Assembly: GCA_036556905.1 (NCBI GenBank)
Contig: DATBIM010000156.1
Location: forward strand, 67,239-131,238
Direction of reading: 5' to 3'
Length of the DNA stretch: 64,000 bases
From: 40CM-4-69-5 sp036556905
Lineage (GTDB): Bacteria > Methylomirabilota > Methylomirabilia > Rokubacteriales > CSP1-6
The notes below the pieces were generated by a model, which had not been told where the DNA came from, searched no databases, and saw only the letters and a program-made list of their open reading frames with translations. The stretch's first letter is position 1. Every line of letters starts with the position of its first letter. Both the position numbers and the translations under genes were made by a program. Positions 33,918 to 43,070 of this stretch are shown one piece after another.

Positions 33918-34151
33918 ATGAAGATCCGGGTCCTGGTTCGGCTCAAGCCGGGCATCCTCGATGTGCAGGGCGCGGCGGTGAAGCGCGCTCTCGTCGGTCT
34001 CGGGTTCCCCGACGTAGCGGACCTCCGGGTCGGCAAAGTGATCGAGGTGGACGTGGATGCGCCCAGTGAGGCCCAGGCGCGCAGCCGGGCCGACGAGATG
34101 TGCCGGAAGCTGCTGGCGAACCCGGTGCTCGAGGACTACACGATCGAATGA
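33918..34151 (+). CDS. purS: FGAM synthase subunit PurS
   Basis: 77-aa small subunit that links PurQ and PurL and channels ammonia. It has the typical start MKIRVLVRLKPGILDVQGAAVKRAL, the core VADLRVGKVIEVDVDA and the end CRKLLANPVLEDYTIE. A 74-bp gap with no clear SD separates it from purC. Its presence shows a three-subunit (PurS-PurQ-PurL) FGAM synthase, as in Gram-positive bacteria and archaea, rather than the long single-chain form. Confidence 0.95.
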   Translation: MKIRVLVRLKPGILDVQGAAVKRALVGLGFPDVADLRVGKVIEVDVDAPSEAQARSRADEMCRKLLANPVLEDYTIE

Positions 34152-34164
34152 GCCGGCCCGCCAC

Positions 34165-34193
34165 CTTGCCGCCGCCCTCCTGGCGGCGGTAAG
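34165..34193 (+). other. 12-bp hairpin between purS and purQ
   Basis: CTTGCCGCCGCC, loop CTCCT, GGCGGCGGTAAG: a 12-bp stem with one G-T pair, sited 13 bases after the purS stop and 15 bases before the purQ Shine-Dalgarno. It lacks a T-run. It may set the relative levels of PurS and PurQ by attenuating transcription or protecting mRNA ends. Confidence 0.5.
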
Positions 34194-34228
34194 ATGGCGG
34201 TGCGGGCGAGGAGGAGAGGCCCGACTTG

Positions 34229-34942
34229 ATGAGATTCGGCGTGGTCGTATTCCCGGGCACGTGGAGCGACTGCGACTTCCACTACGTGATCTCGGAAGTC
34301 CTCAGGCAGCCAGTCAAATACGTGTGGCACCGCGACCGCAACCTGGACGACCTGGACTGCGTCATTCTCCCCGGCGGGTTCTCGTATGGCGACTATCTGA
34401 GGGCGGGTGCGGTGGCCGGACGCTCCCCGGTGGTCGAGGCCCTGGGTCCCTTCATCGACCGGGGGGGCCATGTGCTGGGCTCCTGCAACGGGTTTCAGAT
34501 TCTGTGTGAGGCCGGGCTCCTGCCGGGGGCCCTCATGCGCAACGAGTGCCTGCAGTATCGCTGCCAGTCCACGCATCTCGTCGTCGACAACGTGGACACA
34601 CCGTTTACCCGGGGCCTGCGACCGGGCCAGATCCTGGGCATGCCGATCTCCCACGGGGAGGGCAAGTACTACTGCGACGTGGCGACCCTGGCCCGGCTCA
34701 AGCAGAACAACCGGATCGTCTTCCGGTACGCCACCGCGGATGGGCAGGTGACGCGCGCGGCCAACCCCAACGGGTCGCTGGAGAACATCGCGGGCATTGT
34801 CAGCGAAGAGGGGACGGTCCTCGGGCTCATGCCGCATCCCGAGCGTGCGGCCGAGCGAACGATGGGGGGCACCGACGGCCTTCTCATCTTTCAGTCCCTC
34901 CTCGGCAGTCTGGTCGAGGACGGCAGCTTCTTGAAGCGCTAG
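34229..34942 (+). CDS. purQ: FGAM synthase glutaminase subunit PurQ
   Basis: 237-aa class I glutamine amidotransferase that supplies ammonia to PurL. The nucleophile Cys is in GGHVLGSCNGFQILCEAGLLPG, and the late catalytic His-x-Glu is in GLMPHPERAAE. FVVLPGGFSYGDYLR-like DCVILPGGFSYGDYLRAGA is typical. ATG 34229 was preferred to the in-frame TTG three bases upstream; AGGAGGAGAGG lies nine bases before it. Confidence 0.96.
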   Translation: MRFGVVVFPGTWSDCDFHYVISEVLRQPVKYVWHRDRNLDDLDCVILPGGFSYGDYLRAGAVAGRSPVVEALGPFIDRGGHVLGSCNGFQILCEAGLLPGALMRNECLQYRCQSTHLVVDNVDTPFTRGLRPGQILGMPISHGEGKYYCDVATLARLKQNNRIVFRYATADGQVTRAANPNGSLENIAGIVSEEGTVLGLMPHPERAAERTMGGTDGLLIFQSLLGSLVEDGSFLKR

Positions 34943-34955
34943 CGCTGGAGCTGGA

Positions 34956-37193
34956 TTGACGGGGTCGGAGCCCAAAGCGACACCGGACCTCGCCCGCGAC
35001 CTCGGGCTCAGCGCCGACGAATACGACCGGATCATCCAGCGGCTCGGGCGTGAGCCGACCTACACGGAGCTCGGCCTGTTCTCGGCCCTGTGGTCCGAGC
35101 ACTGCGCCTACAAGCACTCTCGCGTGTTCCTGGCCCGGCTGCCCACCGAGGGATCGCGAGTGCTGCAGGGCCCCGGCGAGAATGCCGGCGCCCTGGACAT
35201 CGGCGACGGGTGGGCGGTGGTGTTCAAGATCGAGAGCCACAACCACCCATCCTTCATCGAGCCCCTGCAGGGTGCGGCGACTGGCGTGGGCGGCATCCTC
35301 CGCGACATCTTCACGATGGGCGCGCGGCCCATCGCGATCCTCGACTCGCTCCGCTTCGGTGATCCTGGGGAGCCCCGGACCCGCCGGTTGATCGAGGGGG
35401 TCGTCGCCGGCATCAGCTGGTACGGCAACTGCTTTGGATGCCCCACCGTCGGCGGTGAGATCGCCTTCGCGCCCGAGTATGGCGGTAACCCGCTCGTCAA
35501 CGTGATGTGCATCGGGCTGGTCCGGGCGGATCGGATATTTCGGGCGCGAGCCGAGGGAGTGGGCAACCCCGTCTTCTACGTGGGGAACAAGACGGGACGC
35601 GATGGTATTCACGGCGCCACCATGGCCTCGGCCACCTTCGACGAGCACGCCGAGGAGCGCCGCCCGACGGTGCAGGTGGGCGACCCGTTCACGGAGAAGC
35701 TCCTGCTGGAGGCCTGCCTGGAGGCCATGAACAGGGGGGCCGTCGTGGGCATTCAGGATATGGGCGCCGCCGGCCTGGCCTGCTGCACCTCGGAGATGCC
35801 GGCGCGGGCGGGCACCGGCATGGAGGTGGAGCTCTCCCGCGTGCCTCAGCGCGAGACGGCCATGACCCCGTACGAGATCCTCTTGTCCGAGTCCCAGGAG
35901 CGGATGCTGCTGGTCGCCGCCCGCGGCCGCGAGGACGAGGTGCGGCGCATCTTCGCCAAGTGGGAGCTGGACGCCGTGGAGGTCGGTCGGGTGACGGCCG
36001 ACGGATGGCTCACCGTCCGTCACCATGGTGAGGTCGTGGCCCAGGTGCCGGTGCGCGCGCTGGCCGAGGCCCCGCGCTACGAGAAGCCGACGGTCCGTCC
36101 GGCGGGATTGAAGGAGCTGCAGACCTTCGATCCCCTGACGCTCACCGAGCCGGCCGATTACGACGAGGCTCTGCACGCCCTGCTCGCCTCCCCCACCATC
36201 GCCTCCAAGGAGTGGGCGTACCGGCAGTACGACCAGCAGGTGGGCATCAACACGCTCGTCCTCCCCGGCTCGGACGCGGCGGTGCTCCGCATCAAGGGCA
36301 CGCGGCGCGCGCTGGCGGTGGCCACCGACGGGAACGGTCGCCAGGTCCTGCTCGACCCTCGGCTCGGCGCCGCCCTGGCCGTTTGCGAGGCTGCCCGCAA
36401 CGTGTCTTGCGCCGGGGGCCAGCCCCTGGGCGTGACCGATTGTCTGAACTTCGGATCGCCGGAGCGACCGGACATCCTCTGGCAGTTTGCCGAAGCGGTC
36501 GAAGGCATCGCCGAGGCCTGCCGGGCCCTCGAGCTGCCGGTAGTGGGCGGCAACGTTTCCTTCTACAATGAGACTGTTCAGGCGAAGGGCACGCCGCAGG
36601 CGATCCTGCCCACGCCGGTCATCGGTGTGGTCGGTGTCCTCGAGGACAGTGAGCGACTGGCGACGCAGTGGTTCAAGGGGGCGGGACACCGAATCGCGCT
36701 GTTGGGGCCGGACACGGTAAGCCTGGGTGGTAGTGAGTACCTGTGGGCCCGGCATCGCCTGGTGGCCGGGGCGCTGGCGCCGCTGGATCTGGCGCTCGAG
36801 CGCCGCGTGCAGGCAGCGACCCAGGCGGCGGTGCGGGCCGGGTTGGCGCTGTCCGCCCACGACTGCTCGGAAGGCGGGCTGGCAACAGCGCTGGCCGAAG
36901 GGTGTCTCACCGGCCCCGAGACTGTGGGTTGCACGATCGACGTGCCGGCCGCGACGCGACCGTCGCTGGCCCTGTTCGGAGAAGGCCCGTCGCGGGTGGT
37001 GATCTCCGTCGAGCCGGCCCGGAGCGCCGAGTTCGAGGGGCTGATGGCGGAGTCGGCGATTCCCTGGCGGTGGATCGGCACGACCGGGGGCGCACGTCTG
37101 AGGATCCGGGTCGGGTCCACGATCGCGATCGACACGGTGGTAGAGGGACTCGAGCACGCGTGGAGGAGGGGTTTTGAGCGCCACGTCGCGTGA
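34956..37193 (+). CDS. purL: FGAM synthase catalytic subunit PurL
   Basis: 745-aa ATP-dependent synthetase of the small PurL type, converting FGAR to FGAM with PurS and PurQ. Key blocks are LFSALWSEHCAYKHSR, FKIESHNHPSFIEP, GAATGVGGILRDIFTMGARP, DMGAAGLACCTSE and SAHDCSEGGLATALAE. TTG is the start, five bases after GGAG. The end overlaps purF by 20 bases. Length and domain duplication fit the non-fused form. Confidence 0.96.
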   Translation: MTGSEPKATPDLARDLGLSADEYDRIIQRLGREPTYTELGLFSALWSEHCAYKHSRVFLARLPTEGSRVLQGPGENAGALDIGDGWAVVFKIESHNHPSFIEPLQGAATGVGGILRDIFTMGARPIAILDSLRFGDPGEPRTRRLIEGVVAGISWYGNCFGCPTVGGEIAFAPEYGGNPLVNVMCIGLVRADRIFRARAEGVGNPVFYVGNKTGRDGIHGATMASATFDEHAEERRPTVQVGDPFTEKLLLEACLEAMNRGAVVGIQDMGAAGLACCTSEMPARAGTGMEVELSRVPQRETAMTPYEILLSESQERMLLVAARGREDEVRRIFAKWELDAVEVGRVTADGWLTVRHHGEVVAQVPVRALAEAPRYEKPTVRPAGLKELQTFDPLTLTEPADYDEALHALLASPTIASKEWAYRQYDQQVGINTLVLPGSDAAVLRIKGTRRALAVATDGNGRQVLLDPRLGAALAVCEAARNVSCAGGQPLGVTDCLNFGSPERPDILWQFAEAVEGIAEACRALELPVVGGNVSFYNETVQAKGTPQAILPTPVIGVVGVLEDSERLATQWFKGAGHRIALLGPDTVSLGGSEYLWARHRLVAGALAPLDLALERRVQAATQAAVRAGLALSAHDCSEGGLATALAEGCLTGPETVGCTIDVPAATRPSLALFGEGPSRVVISVEPARSAEFEGLMAESAIPWRWIGTTGGARLRIRVGSTIAIDTVVEGLEHAWRRGFERHVA

Positions 37194-38586
37194 CGACAAG
37201 TTCCACGACGAGTGCGGCCTGTTCGGCATCTGGAACCACGCGGAGGCCGCCAATGTCACCTACCTCGGTCTCTACGCGCTCCAGCACCGGGGCCAGGAGT
37301 CCGCCGGCATCGCGGCGACCGATGGCGTCAGCTTCCACACCGAGAAGGCCATGGGGTGGGTCGCCGACGTGTTCAGCCCCGAGCGGCTGCGCCGCCTGCC
37401 CGGGCACCGGGCCATCGGCCACGTGCGCTACTCCACGGCCGGCGCCTCGCGGCTGCGTAACGCTCAGCCCATCACGGCCAACACCGCGCGGGGCCCGATC
37501 GCCATCGCCCACAACGGAAATCTAACCAACGCCGAGGCGCTCCGCCGCGAGATGGAGCGCGACGGAGCCATCTTCCAGTCGACCTCCGACACGGAGGTGA
37601 TCCTGCACCTGTTGGCCCGGGCCCCGGCCGGTCCCCTGGCCGAGCAGCTGCCGCACGCGCTGCGGCAGGTCGAGGGCGCCTACTCGCTGCTGATCCTCAC
37701 GCCGGACGCGATGTACGCGGTGCGGGACCCCCACGGCTTCCGCCCCCTCGGGCTGGGGCGACTGGGGGACTCCTGGGTGGTGGCGTCCGAGACGTGCGCC
37801 CTGGACCTCATCGAGGCCCACTACGAGCGCGAGGTGGAGCCCGGGGAGATCCTCGTGATCGCCGACGGCGGCCTGCAGTCGGTACGGCCGTTCCGCCCGG
37901 CCGAGCGTCTGCAGTGCGTCTTCGAGTACGTGTACTTCGCCCGGCCGGACTCCGTGCTGTGGGGCCGCAACGTCCACACCGTGCGCAAGGCCCTGGGGCG
38001 CGAACTGGCCCGCGAGCACGCGGTGGAGGCCGACCTCGTCATCCCGGTACCGGATTCCGGTACCAGCGCGGCGCTGGGCTTCGCCGAGCAGTCGGGGATC
38101 CGGTACGAGATGGGGCTGATCCGTAACCACTACGTCGGCCGCACCTTCATCGAGCCCAAGCAGGGGATCCGCCACTTCGGCGTCAAGGTGAAGCTGAACC
38201 CCATGCCCGAGATGCTCGAGGGACGGCGGGTGGTCGTGGTGGATGACTCGATCGTGCGGGGCACGACCAGCCGCAAGATCGTGCGGATGGTCCGGGGGGC
38301 GGGGGCGCGCGAGGTGCACATGCGCATCTCCTCACCGCCCATCCAGTGGCCGTGTTACTACGGCATCGACACGCCGACCCGCAAGGATCTGATCGGAGCC
38401 AGCCACAACGTCGAGGAGATCCGGCGCTATCTCGGCGCCGAGTCGCTGGGGTATCTCAGCCTGGAAGGCATGTTGAAGGCCGCCGGATCCGATCCGACGC
38501 AGTTCTGTCACGCGTGCTTCACCGGGAGCTACCGGGTCGGGATCGTGCCCGAGCCCACCCCGCAGCTCCGTCTCTTCGAGTCCTGA
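37174..38586 (+). CDS. purF: Amidophosphoribosyltransferase (Fe-S type)
   Basis: 470-aa first enzyme of purine synthesis, making phosphoribosylamine from PRPP and glutamine. The nucleophile is Cys14 (DECGLFGIW), preceded by a 13-residue propeptide that must be removed. The PRPP site is VVVVDDSIVRGTTS. Cys248, Cys394, Cys445 and Cys448 match the four ligands of the oxygen-labile [4Fe-4S] cluster of the Bacillus subtilis enzyme. The TTG start lies inside purL behind GGAGGAGGG. Confidence 0.96.
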   Translation: MSATSRDDKFHDECGLFGIWNHAEAANVTYLGLYALQHRGQESAGIAATDGVSFHTEKAMGWVADVFSPERLRRLPGHRAIGHVRYSTAGASRLRNAQPITANTARGPIAIAHNGNLTNAEALRREMERDGAIFQSTSDTEVILHLLARAPAGPLAEQLPHALRQVEGAYSLLILTPDAMYAVRDPHGFRPLGLGRLGDSWVVASETCALDLIEAHYEREVEPGEILVIADGGLQSVRPFRPAERLQCVFEYVYFARPDSVLWGRNVHTVRKALGRELAREHAVEADLVIPVPDSGTSAALGFAEQSGIRYEMGLIRNHYVGRTFIEPKQGIRHFGVKVKLNPMPEMLEGRRVVVVDDSIVRGTTSRKIVRMVRGAGAREVHMRISSPPIQWPCYYGIDTPTRKDLIGASHNVEEIRRYLGAESLGYLSLEGMLKAAGSDPTQFCHACFTGSYRVGIVPEPTPQLRLFES

Positions 38587-38661
38587 CGCGGCGAATGGAC
38601 CGGCGGATCCGAGCAGGTGTGCTCGGTGGTGGGCTGGCCGGCATGGAGGCCGGGCGAGCGC

Positions 38662-39276
38662 GTGGGTGAGCCGCTCCGGGTGGCCGTGCTGGTCTCTGGC
38701 CGGGGCTCGAACCTCCAGGCGATCCTGGACGCCACCGGGCTCCCCGACTTCCCGGCCCGGGTCGTGCTCGTCGTGTCCGATCGCGAGGGGGCGCCGGCGC
38801 TGGAGCGCGCGATGACTCGCGGCGTACCCACCGTGTTCCTCAACCCCAAGGACTTCGGGGAGCGTGAGGCCTACGATGCCGCGCTCAGCCGCCTGCTTGC
38901 CGACCACCAGGTCGGGTTGATCTGCCTGGCCGGGTTCCTGCGCATCCTCGGACGGGCCTTCGTGCAGGCCTGGTCCGGCCGGATCATGAATGTTCACCCC
39001 TCACTGTTGCCCGCCTTTCCCGGGCTGCACCCGCAGCGGCAGGCCCTCGACGCCGGAGTGAAGATTGCCGGGGCCACCGTTCACTTCGTCGACGAAGGGG
39101 TGGACACGGGACCGATCGTTCTCCAGTCGAGCGTTCCCGTGGAGCCGGACGACACCGAGGAAACGCTGGCGGCACGTATTCTCGTCGAAGAGCACCGGCT
39201 GTTTCCCCGGGCCGTACGACTGTTCGCGGAGGGGCGGTTGCGGGTCATGGGCCGACGGGTCGTGGTGGAGCGGTGA
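38662..39276 (+). CDS. purN: Phosphoribosylglycinamide formyltransferase
   Basis: 204-aa folate-dependent GAR transformylase. It shows VLVSGRGSNLQAILDA, the catalytic region MNVHPSLLPAFPGLH (Asn-x-His) and TVHFVDEGVDTGPIVLQ with the catalytic Asp. The start is uncertain: GTG 38662 gives a normal-length protein, while an in-frame GTG at 38617 would add 15 residues. Product FGAR feeds PurSQL. Confidence 0.94.
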   Translation: MGEPLRVAVLVSGRGSNLQAILDATGLPDFPARVVLVVSDREGAPALERAMTRGVPTVFLNPKDFGEREAYDAALSRLLADHQVGLICLAGFLRILGRAFVQAWSGRIMNVHPSLLPAFPGLHPQRQALDAGVKIAGATVHFVDEGVDTGPIVLQSSVPVEPDDTEETLAARILVEEHRLFPRAVRLFAEGRLRVMGRRVVVER

Positions 39277-39280
39277 GGGC

Positions 39281-40897
39281 ATGAAGATCGCGCGGGCACT
39301 CGTCAGCGTGCACGACAAGACCGGCATCGTGGAGTTCGCGCGAGGACTCCACGAGCTGGGCGTGGAGGTGCTGTCGACCGGCGGGACCGCGCGGCTGCTC
39401 CGGGAGGCCGGGCTTCCGGTCCGGGATGTCAGCGAGGTGACGGGGTTCCCCGAGCTCCTGGATGGACGGGTGAAGACGCTTCACCCCAAGATCCACGGAG
39501 GCATCCTGGCGCGCCGGGACTCGCCCGAGCATCTGGCCGCCCTCGAGCGGCACGGTATCCCGCTCATCGACCTGGTCGTGGTCTCCCTCTATCCCTTCGA
39601 AGCCACGGTAGCCCGGCCCGAGGTCGATCCGGCCGAGGCCATCGAGCAGATCGACATCGGGGGCCCGACGATGATCCGGGCCGCGGCCAAGAACCACGGC
39701 GGTGTCGCCATCGTCACCGATGCCTCGCAGTACGCCACGGTCCTGACCGAGCTCAGGCGCGGCCACGGCGCGCTGAGCGAGGCCACGCGTCGCGGGCTGG
39801 CCCGGGAGGCGTTCCGGCGGACGGCGCAATACGACGCGGCGATCGCGGCGTATTTCCAGTCGGGGGGAAGTGAGACATCCCCCCGGCAACGCCCCGAGTC
39901 ACATCTCGATCGAGCCGGCCGCTCGACCGCGCCGGCGGAGTTTCCCGAACACCTGCGTGTCGAGCTGCAGAGAGTGGCGGCGCTGCGCTATGGCGAGAAT
40001 CCGCACCAGGTGGCCGCGCTCTATGGCGAGGCGGGGAGCCCACCCACTGGCCTCGGCGCGCTGCGGCAGCTGCACGGTCCGGAGCTCGGCTACAACAACC
40101 TGCTCGACCTGTCGGCCGCGCTGGGGCTGCTGCTCGAGTTCGAGGACCCCGCGGCCGTGGTCGTGAAGCATACGAACCCGTGCGGCGTGGCGCGGGGCAC
40201 CACGGTGGCCGAGGCCATGGCCCGGGCCAAGGAATCGGATCCGGTTTCCATCTATGGCGGCATCGTGGGCGTGAACCGTCAGCTCGATATGGGCGTCGTC
40301 GCCGCGCTCAGCGGGATCTTCGTGGAGATCCTGTTTGCGCCGGTCTTTGCCCCCGACGCTCTGGAGGAGCTTCGGCGGACGAAGAAGAAATGCCGGGTGC
40401 TCGAGCTGCCCTGGCCGCCAGGGCCGGTCGGGTCCATCGAGCTCCGCAGCGTGCGGGGGGGCGTGCTCGCCCAGAGCTCGGATGACGCAACCCTCGACCC
40501 GGCGGCGCTCCATGTAGTCTCCCGACGCCAGCCCACCGCGGAGGAGCGAGCCGCCCTGGGCTTCGCGTGGCGGGTGGCCAAGCACGTGAAGTCGAACGCC
40601 ATCGTGCTGGCGACCCGTGACCAGGTGATCGGGGTAGGGGCCGGCCAGATGAACCGAGTCGACTCGGCCCGGCTGGCCGTCCTTCGGGCGGCCGAGGCCA
40701 AGCTGTCCCCGCGGGGCGCCGTGTGCGCTTCCGATGCCTTCTTTCCGTTCCGCGACGGGCTCGACGTCGTGGCCCGGGCCGGAATCACCGCGGTGATCCA
40801 GCCGGGCGGGTCGGTGCGCGACGCCGAGGTGACCGCCGCGGCCGACGAGCACGGGATGGCCATGATCTTCACGGGCATCCGTCACTTCCGCCACTGA
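39281..40897 (+). CDS. purH: Bifunctional AICAR transformylase / IMP cyclohydrolase
   Basis: 538-aa enzyme for the last two steps to IMP. The N-terminal cyclohydrolase domain has ALVSVHDKTGIVEFARGL, STGGTARLL, GFPELLDGRVKTLHPKIHGGIL and GGPTMIRAAAKNH. The transformylase domain has RYGENPHQVAALY, VVKHTNPCGVARG (catalytic Lys-His) and ITAVIQPGGSVRD near the end. A Pro/Ser-rich linker at about 195-225 is slightly longer than usual. It overlaps the next gene by TGATG. Confidence 0.97.
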   Translation: MKIARALVSVHDKTGIVEFARGLHELGVEVLSTGGTARLLREAGLPVRDVSEVTGFPELLDGRVKTLHPKIHGGILARRDSPEHLAALERHGIPLIDLVVVSLYPFEATVARPEVDPAEAIEQIDIGGPTMIRAAAKNHGGVAIVTDASQYATVLTELRRGHGALSEATRRGLAREAFRRTAQYDAAIAAYFQSGGSETSPRQRPESHLDRAGRSTAPAEFPEHLRVELQRVAALRYGENPHQVAALYGEAGSPPTGLGALRQLHGPELGYNNLLDLSAALGLLLEFEDPAAVVVKHTNPCGVARGTTVAEAMARAKESDPVSIYGGIVGVNRQLDMGVVAALSGIFVEILFAPVFAPDALEELRRTKKKCRVLELPWPPGPVGSIELRSVRGGVLAQSSDDATLDPAALHVVSRRQPTAEERAALGFAWRVAKHVKSNAIVLATRDQVIGVGAGQMNRVDSARLAVLRAAEAKLSPRGAVCASDAFFPFRDGLDVVARAGITAVIQPGGSVRDAEVTAAADEHGMAMIFTGIRHFRH

Positions 40898-41805
40898 TGG
40901 GCGGCCCGGGCCCCGAGCGGATCTACGGCCACCGGGAGCTCACGCGCGTCCTGAGCCTCACGCCCAGGCGGGTGGCTCAGCTACGGCGACTCGACCTGCT
41001 GCAGCGTGGGGGGGGCTACACGTTTCGTGATCTGCTGGCGCTCAAGGCGGCCAGCGCCTTGCTGGACGCGGGAGCCGCCGTGCGCCAGATCCGAGAGGCG
41101 CTGGCGGCGCTCCGCCGCCAGGCCCCCGATCTGGAGAATCCGCTGGCCGAGACCCGGTTCATCGTCGAGGGCGGCCGCCTGCTCGCCCAGTCCGAGCGCG
41201 TCCGCTTCGATCCCCGGACCGGCCAGACGGTGCTCGCTCTCGACGCCGGTGATCTGACCAAGGACGCCGCGGCCACGCTGGTGACCGGGCTCGTGCGGCC
41301 GCTGCACCCGCCGGCGGCGCAGGCCGAGGCCTGGTTCCAGCGCGCCAGCGAGTGGGACGCCGATCCGGGCCGCTGGGAGGAGGCCGTCGACGCGTACCGG
41401 CGTGTCGTCGCCCTCGACCCCGCCTACGCGGCCGCCTGGAACAACCTGGGGCTGCTCCTGCACCGCATGGGCCAATACGCCGAAGCCCGGCAGGCCTACG
41501 TCGAGGCGCTGGCCCAGGATCCGCAGTGTGCCGAGGCCGCCTACAATCTGGGTTCGCTGGACGAGGACAGCGGCGATGCCGAGCAGGCAATCCAGCACTA
41601 TCGTCAGGCGCTCACCCTGTCGCCCGACTACGCCGACGCCCATTTCAACCTCGCCGCCGCGCTGGCCCGGGGCGGCCGCAATTCCGAGGCGGTCCGCCAC
41701 TGGCAGCGTTACCTCGAGCTCGACGCGGGCAGTCCGTGGGCTCGAATCGCCCGCGCCCATCTCGAGGTCCTCGATCCGCCCGAGGGCGGAAGCAGGCCCG
41801 AATGA
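40897..41805 (+). CDS. MerR-type HTH protein with tetratricopeptide repeats
   Basis: 302-aa two-domain protein. Residues 7-75 resemble a MerR winged helix (IYGHRELTRVLSLTPRRVAQLRRLDLLQ, then YTFRDLLALKAASALLDAGAAVRQI). A linker to about 140 lacks the usual MerR metal-binding coiled coil. Four TPR units follow (about 143-278; W/Y-N-L-G-L, A-x-x-A-Y/H-Y), a protein-binding surface. It overlaps purH (TGATG) and purD (ATGA), so it is made with the purine enzymes. A DNA-binding regulator or adaptor is likely, but its target is unknown. Confidence 0.85.
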   Translation: MGGPGPERIYGHRELTRVLSLTPRRVAQLRRLDLLQRGGGYTFRDLLALKAASALLDAGAAVRQIREALAALRRQAPDLENPLAETRFIVEGGRLLAQSERVRFDPRTGQTVLALDAGDLTKDAAATLVTGLVRPLHPPAAQAEAWFQRASEWDADPGRWEEAVDAYRRVVALDPAYAAAWNNLGLLLHRMGQYAEARQAYVEALAQDPQCAEAAYNLGSLDEDSGDAEQAIQHYRQALTLSPDYADAHFNLAAALARGGRNSEAVRHWQRYLELDAGSPWARIARAHLEVLDPPEGGSRPE

Positions 41806-43070
41806 AAGTCCTCCTCGTGGGCAGCGGCGGCCGGGAGCACGCCCTGGCCTGGAAGATCGCCGCGAGCCCGCGGGTCCAGGCCGTGCTGGCCGCTCCCGGC
41901 AATCCGGGCATCGCCGCTCACGCCGAGTGCCGGGCGATCCGAGCCGACGCCACCGCGGAGCTCGTGACCCTGGCCCAGGCCGAGCACGTCGATCTCACCG
42001 TCGTCGGTCCCGAGGCGCCGCTGGTCGCGGGCCTCTCCGATCAGCTCTCCGGGAGGGGACTGCTGGCGCTCGGGCCCGGCGCGGCCGCCGCGCGCCTGGA
42101 GGGCTCGAAGGCATACGCCAAGGAGCTGATGGCCAACCACGGAATTCCCACCGCCCGCTTTGCGATCTTCGACGATGCCGGCGCGGCCCGGCAGTACTGC
42201 CGAACGCGGGGGAGCCCTCTGGTCGTCAAAGCCGATGGGCTCGCTGCGGGCAAGGGCGCCATCGTGTGCTGGACGCTGGCGGAAGCCGACCGGGCGATCT
42301 CGGCCTGCCTGGAGGAGCGTGCGTTCGGGGCCGCCGGCGATGTCGTCGTCGTGGAGGAGTTCCTGGTCGGCGAGGAGGTGTCGTTCTTCGCCCTGGCCAA
42401 CGGCTCGGCAGCGCTGCCGCTGGGAGCCGCCCAGGACCACAAGACGGTCTTCGCCGACGACCGCGGTCCGAACACCGGCGGCATGGGCGCCTACTCGCCC
42501 GTGCCGGGCTTTGACGCTGCCCTGCAGGGCCGCGTGATGGAGACGATCGTCACCCCTACCATCACGGCGCTCGGCAAGGAAGGGGCGCCCTACCGTGGTG
42601 TGCTCTTCGTCGGGCTGATGGTGACGTCCGAGGGACCCAAGGTGCTGGAGTACAACTGCCGCTTCGGGGATCCCGAGTGTCAGGTGCTCATGACCCGTCT
42701 GGGTGACGATCTGGTCCCGCTGCTGCTGGCCGCCGCCGCCGGCGAGCCGTTGCCCACCCAGACACACTGGCGTCCCGAGGCGGCCGTGTGCGTCACGCTG
42801 GCCTCCGGCGGCTATCCCGGCGTCTACGCCACCGGCTTTCCCATCACGGGCCTGGAGGCCGCCGCCGGTATCGAAGGGGTCCGGATCTTCCACGCCGGGA
42901 CCGCCGAGCGCGATGGACGACTGGTCACGGCTGGAGGGCGCGTCCTCGGCGTCACCGCGACGGGGGCGGGGCTCCGCCAGGCGATCGACCGAGCGTATGC
43001 CGCGGCCGGCCGAATTCGTTTCGAGGGGATGCACTACCGGGCCGACATCGGCAGAAAGGGGCTTCGCTAG
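41802..43070 (+). CDS. purD: Phosphoribosylamine-glycine ligase
   Basis: 422-aa ATP-grasp enzyme for the second step of purine synthesis. It shows VGSGGREHALAWKIA, VVGPEAPLVAGLSD, the ATP-grasp lid VVKADGLAAGKGAIVC, AQDHKTVFADDRGPNTGGMGAYSP and EYNCRFGDPECQVLM. ATG 41802 overlaps the MerR-TPR stop. Its stop in turn overlaps purE (TAGTG). Confidence 0.97.
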   Translation: MKVLLVGSGGREHALAWKIAASPRVQAVLAAPGNPGIAAHAECRAIRADATAELVTLAQAEHVDLTVVGPEAPLVAGLSDQLSGRGLLALGPGAAAARLEGSKAYAKELMANHGIPTARFAIFDDAGAARQYCRTRGSPLVVKADGLAAGKGAIVCWTLAEADRAISACLEERAFGAAGDVVVVEEFLVGEEVSFFALANGSAALPLGAAQDHKTVFADDRGPNTGGMGAYSPVPGFDAALQGRVMETIVTPTITALGKEGAPYRGVLFVGLMVTSEGPKVLEYNCRFGDPECQVLMTRLGDDLVPLLLAAAAGEPLPTQTHWRPEAAVCVTLASGGYPGVYATGFPITGLEAAAGIEGVRIFHAGTAERDGRLVTAGGRVLGVTATGAGLRQAIDRAYAAAGRIRFEGMHYRADIGRKGLR

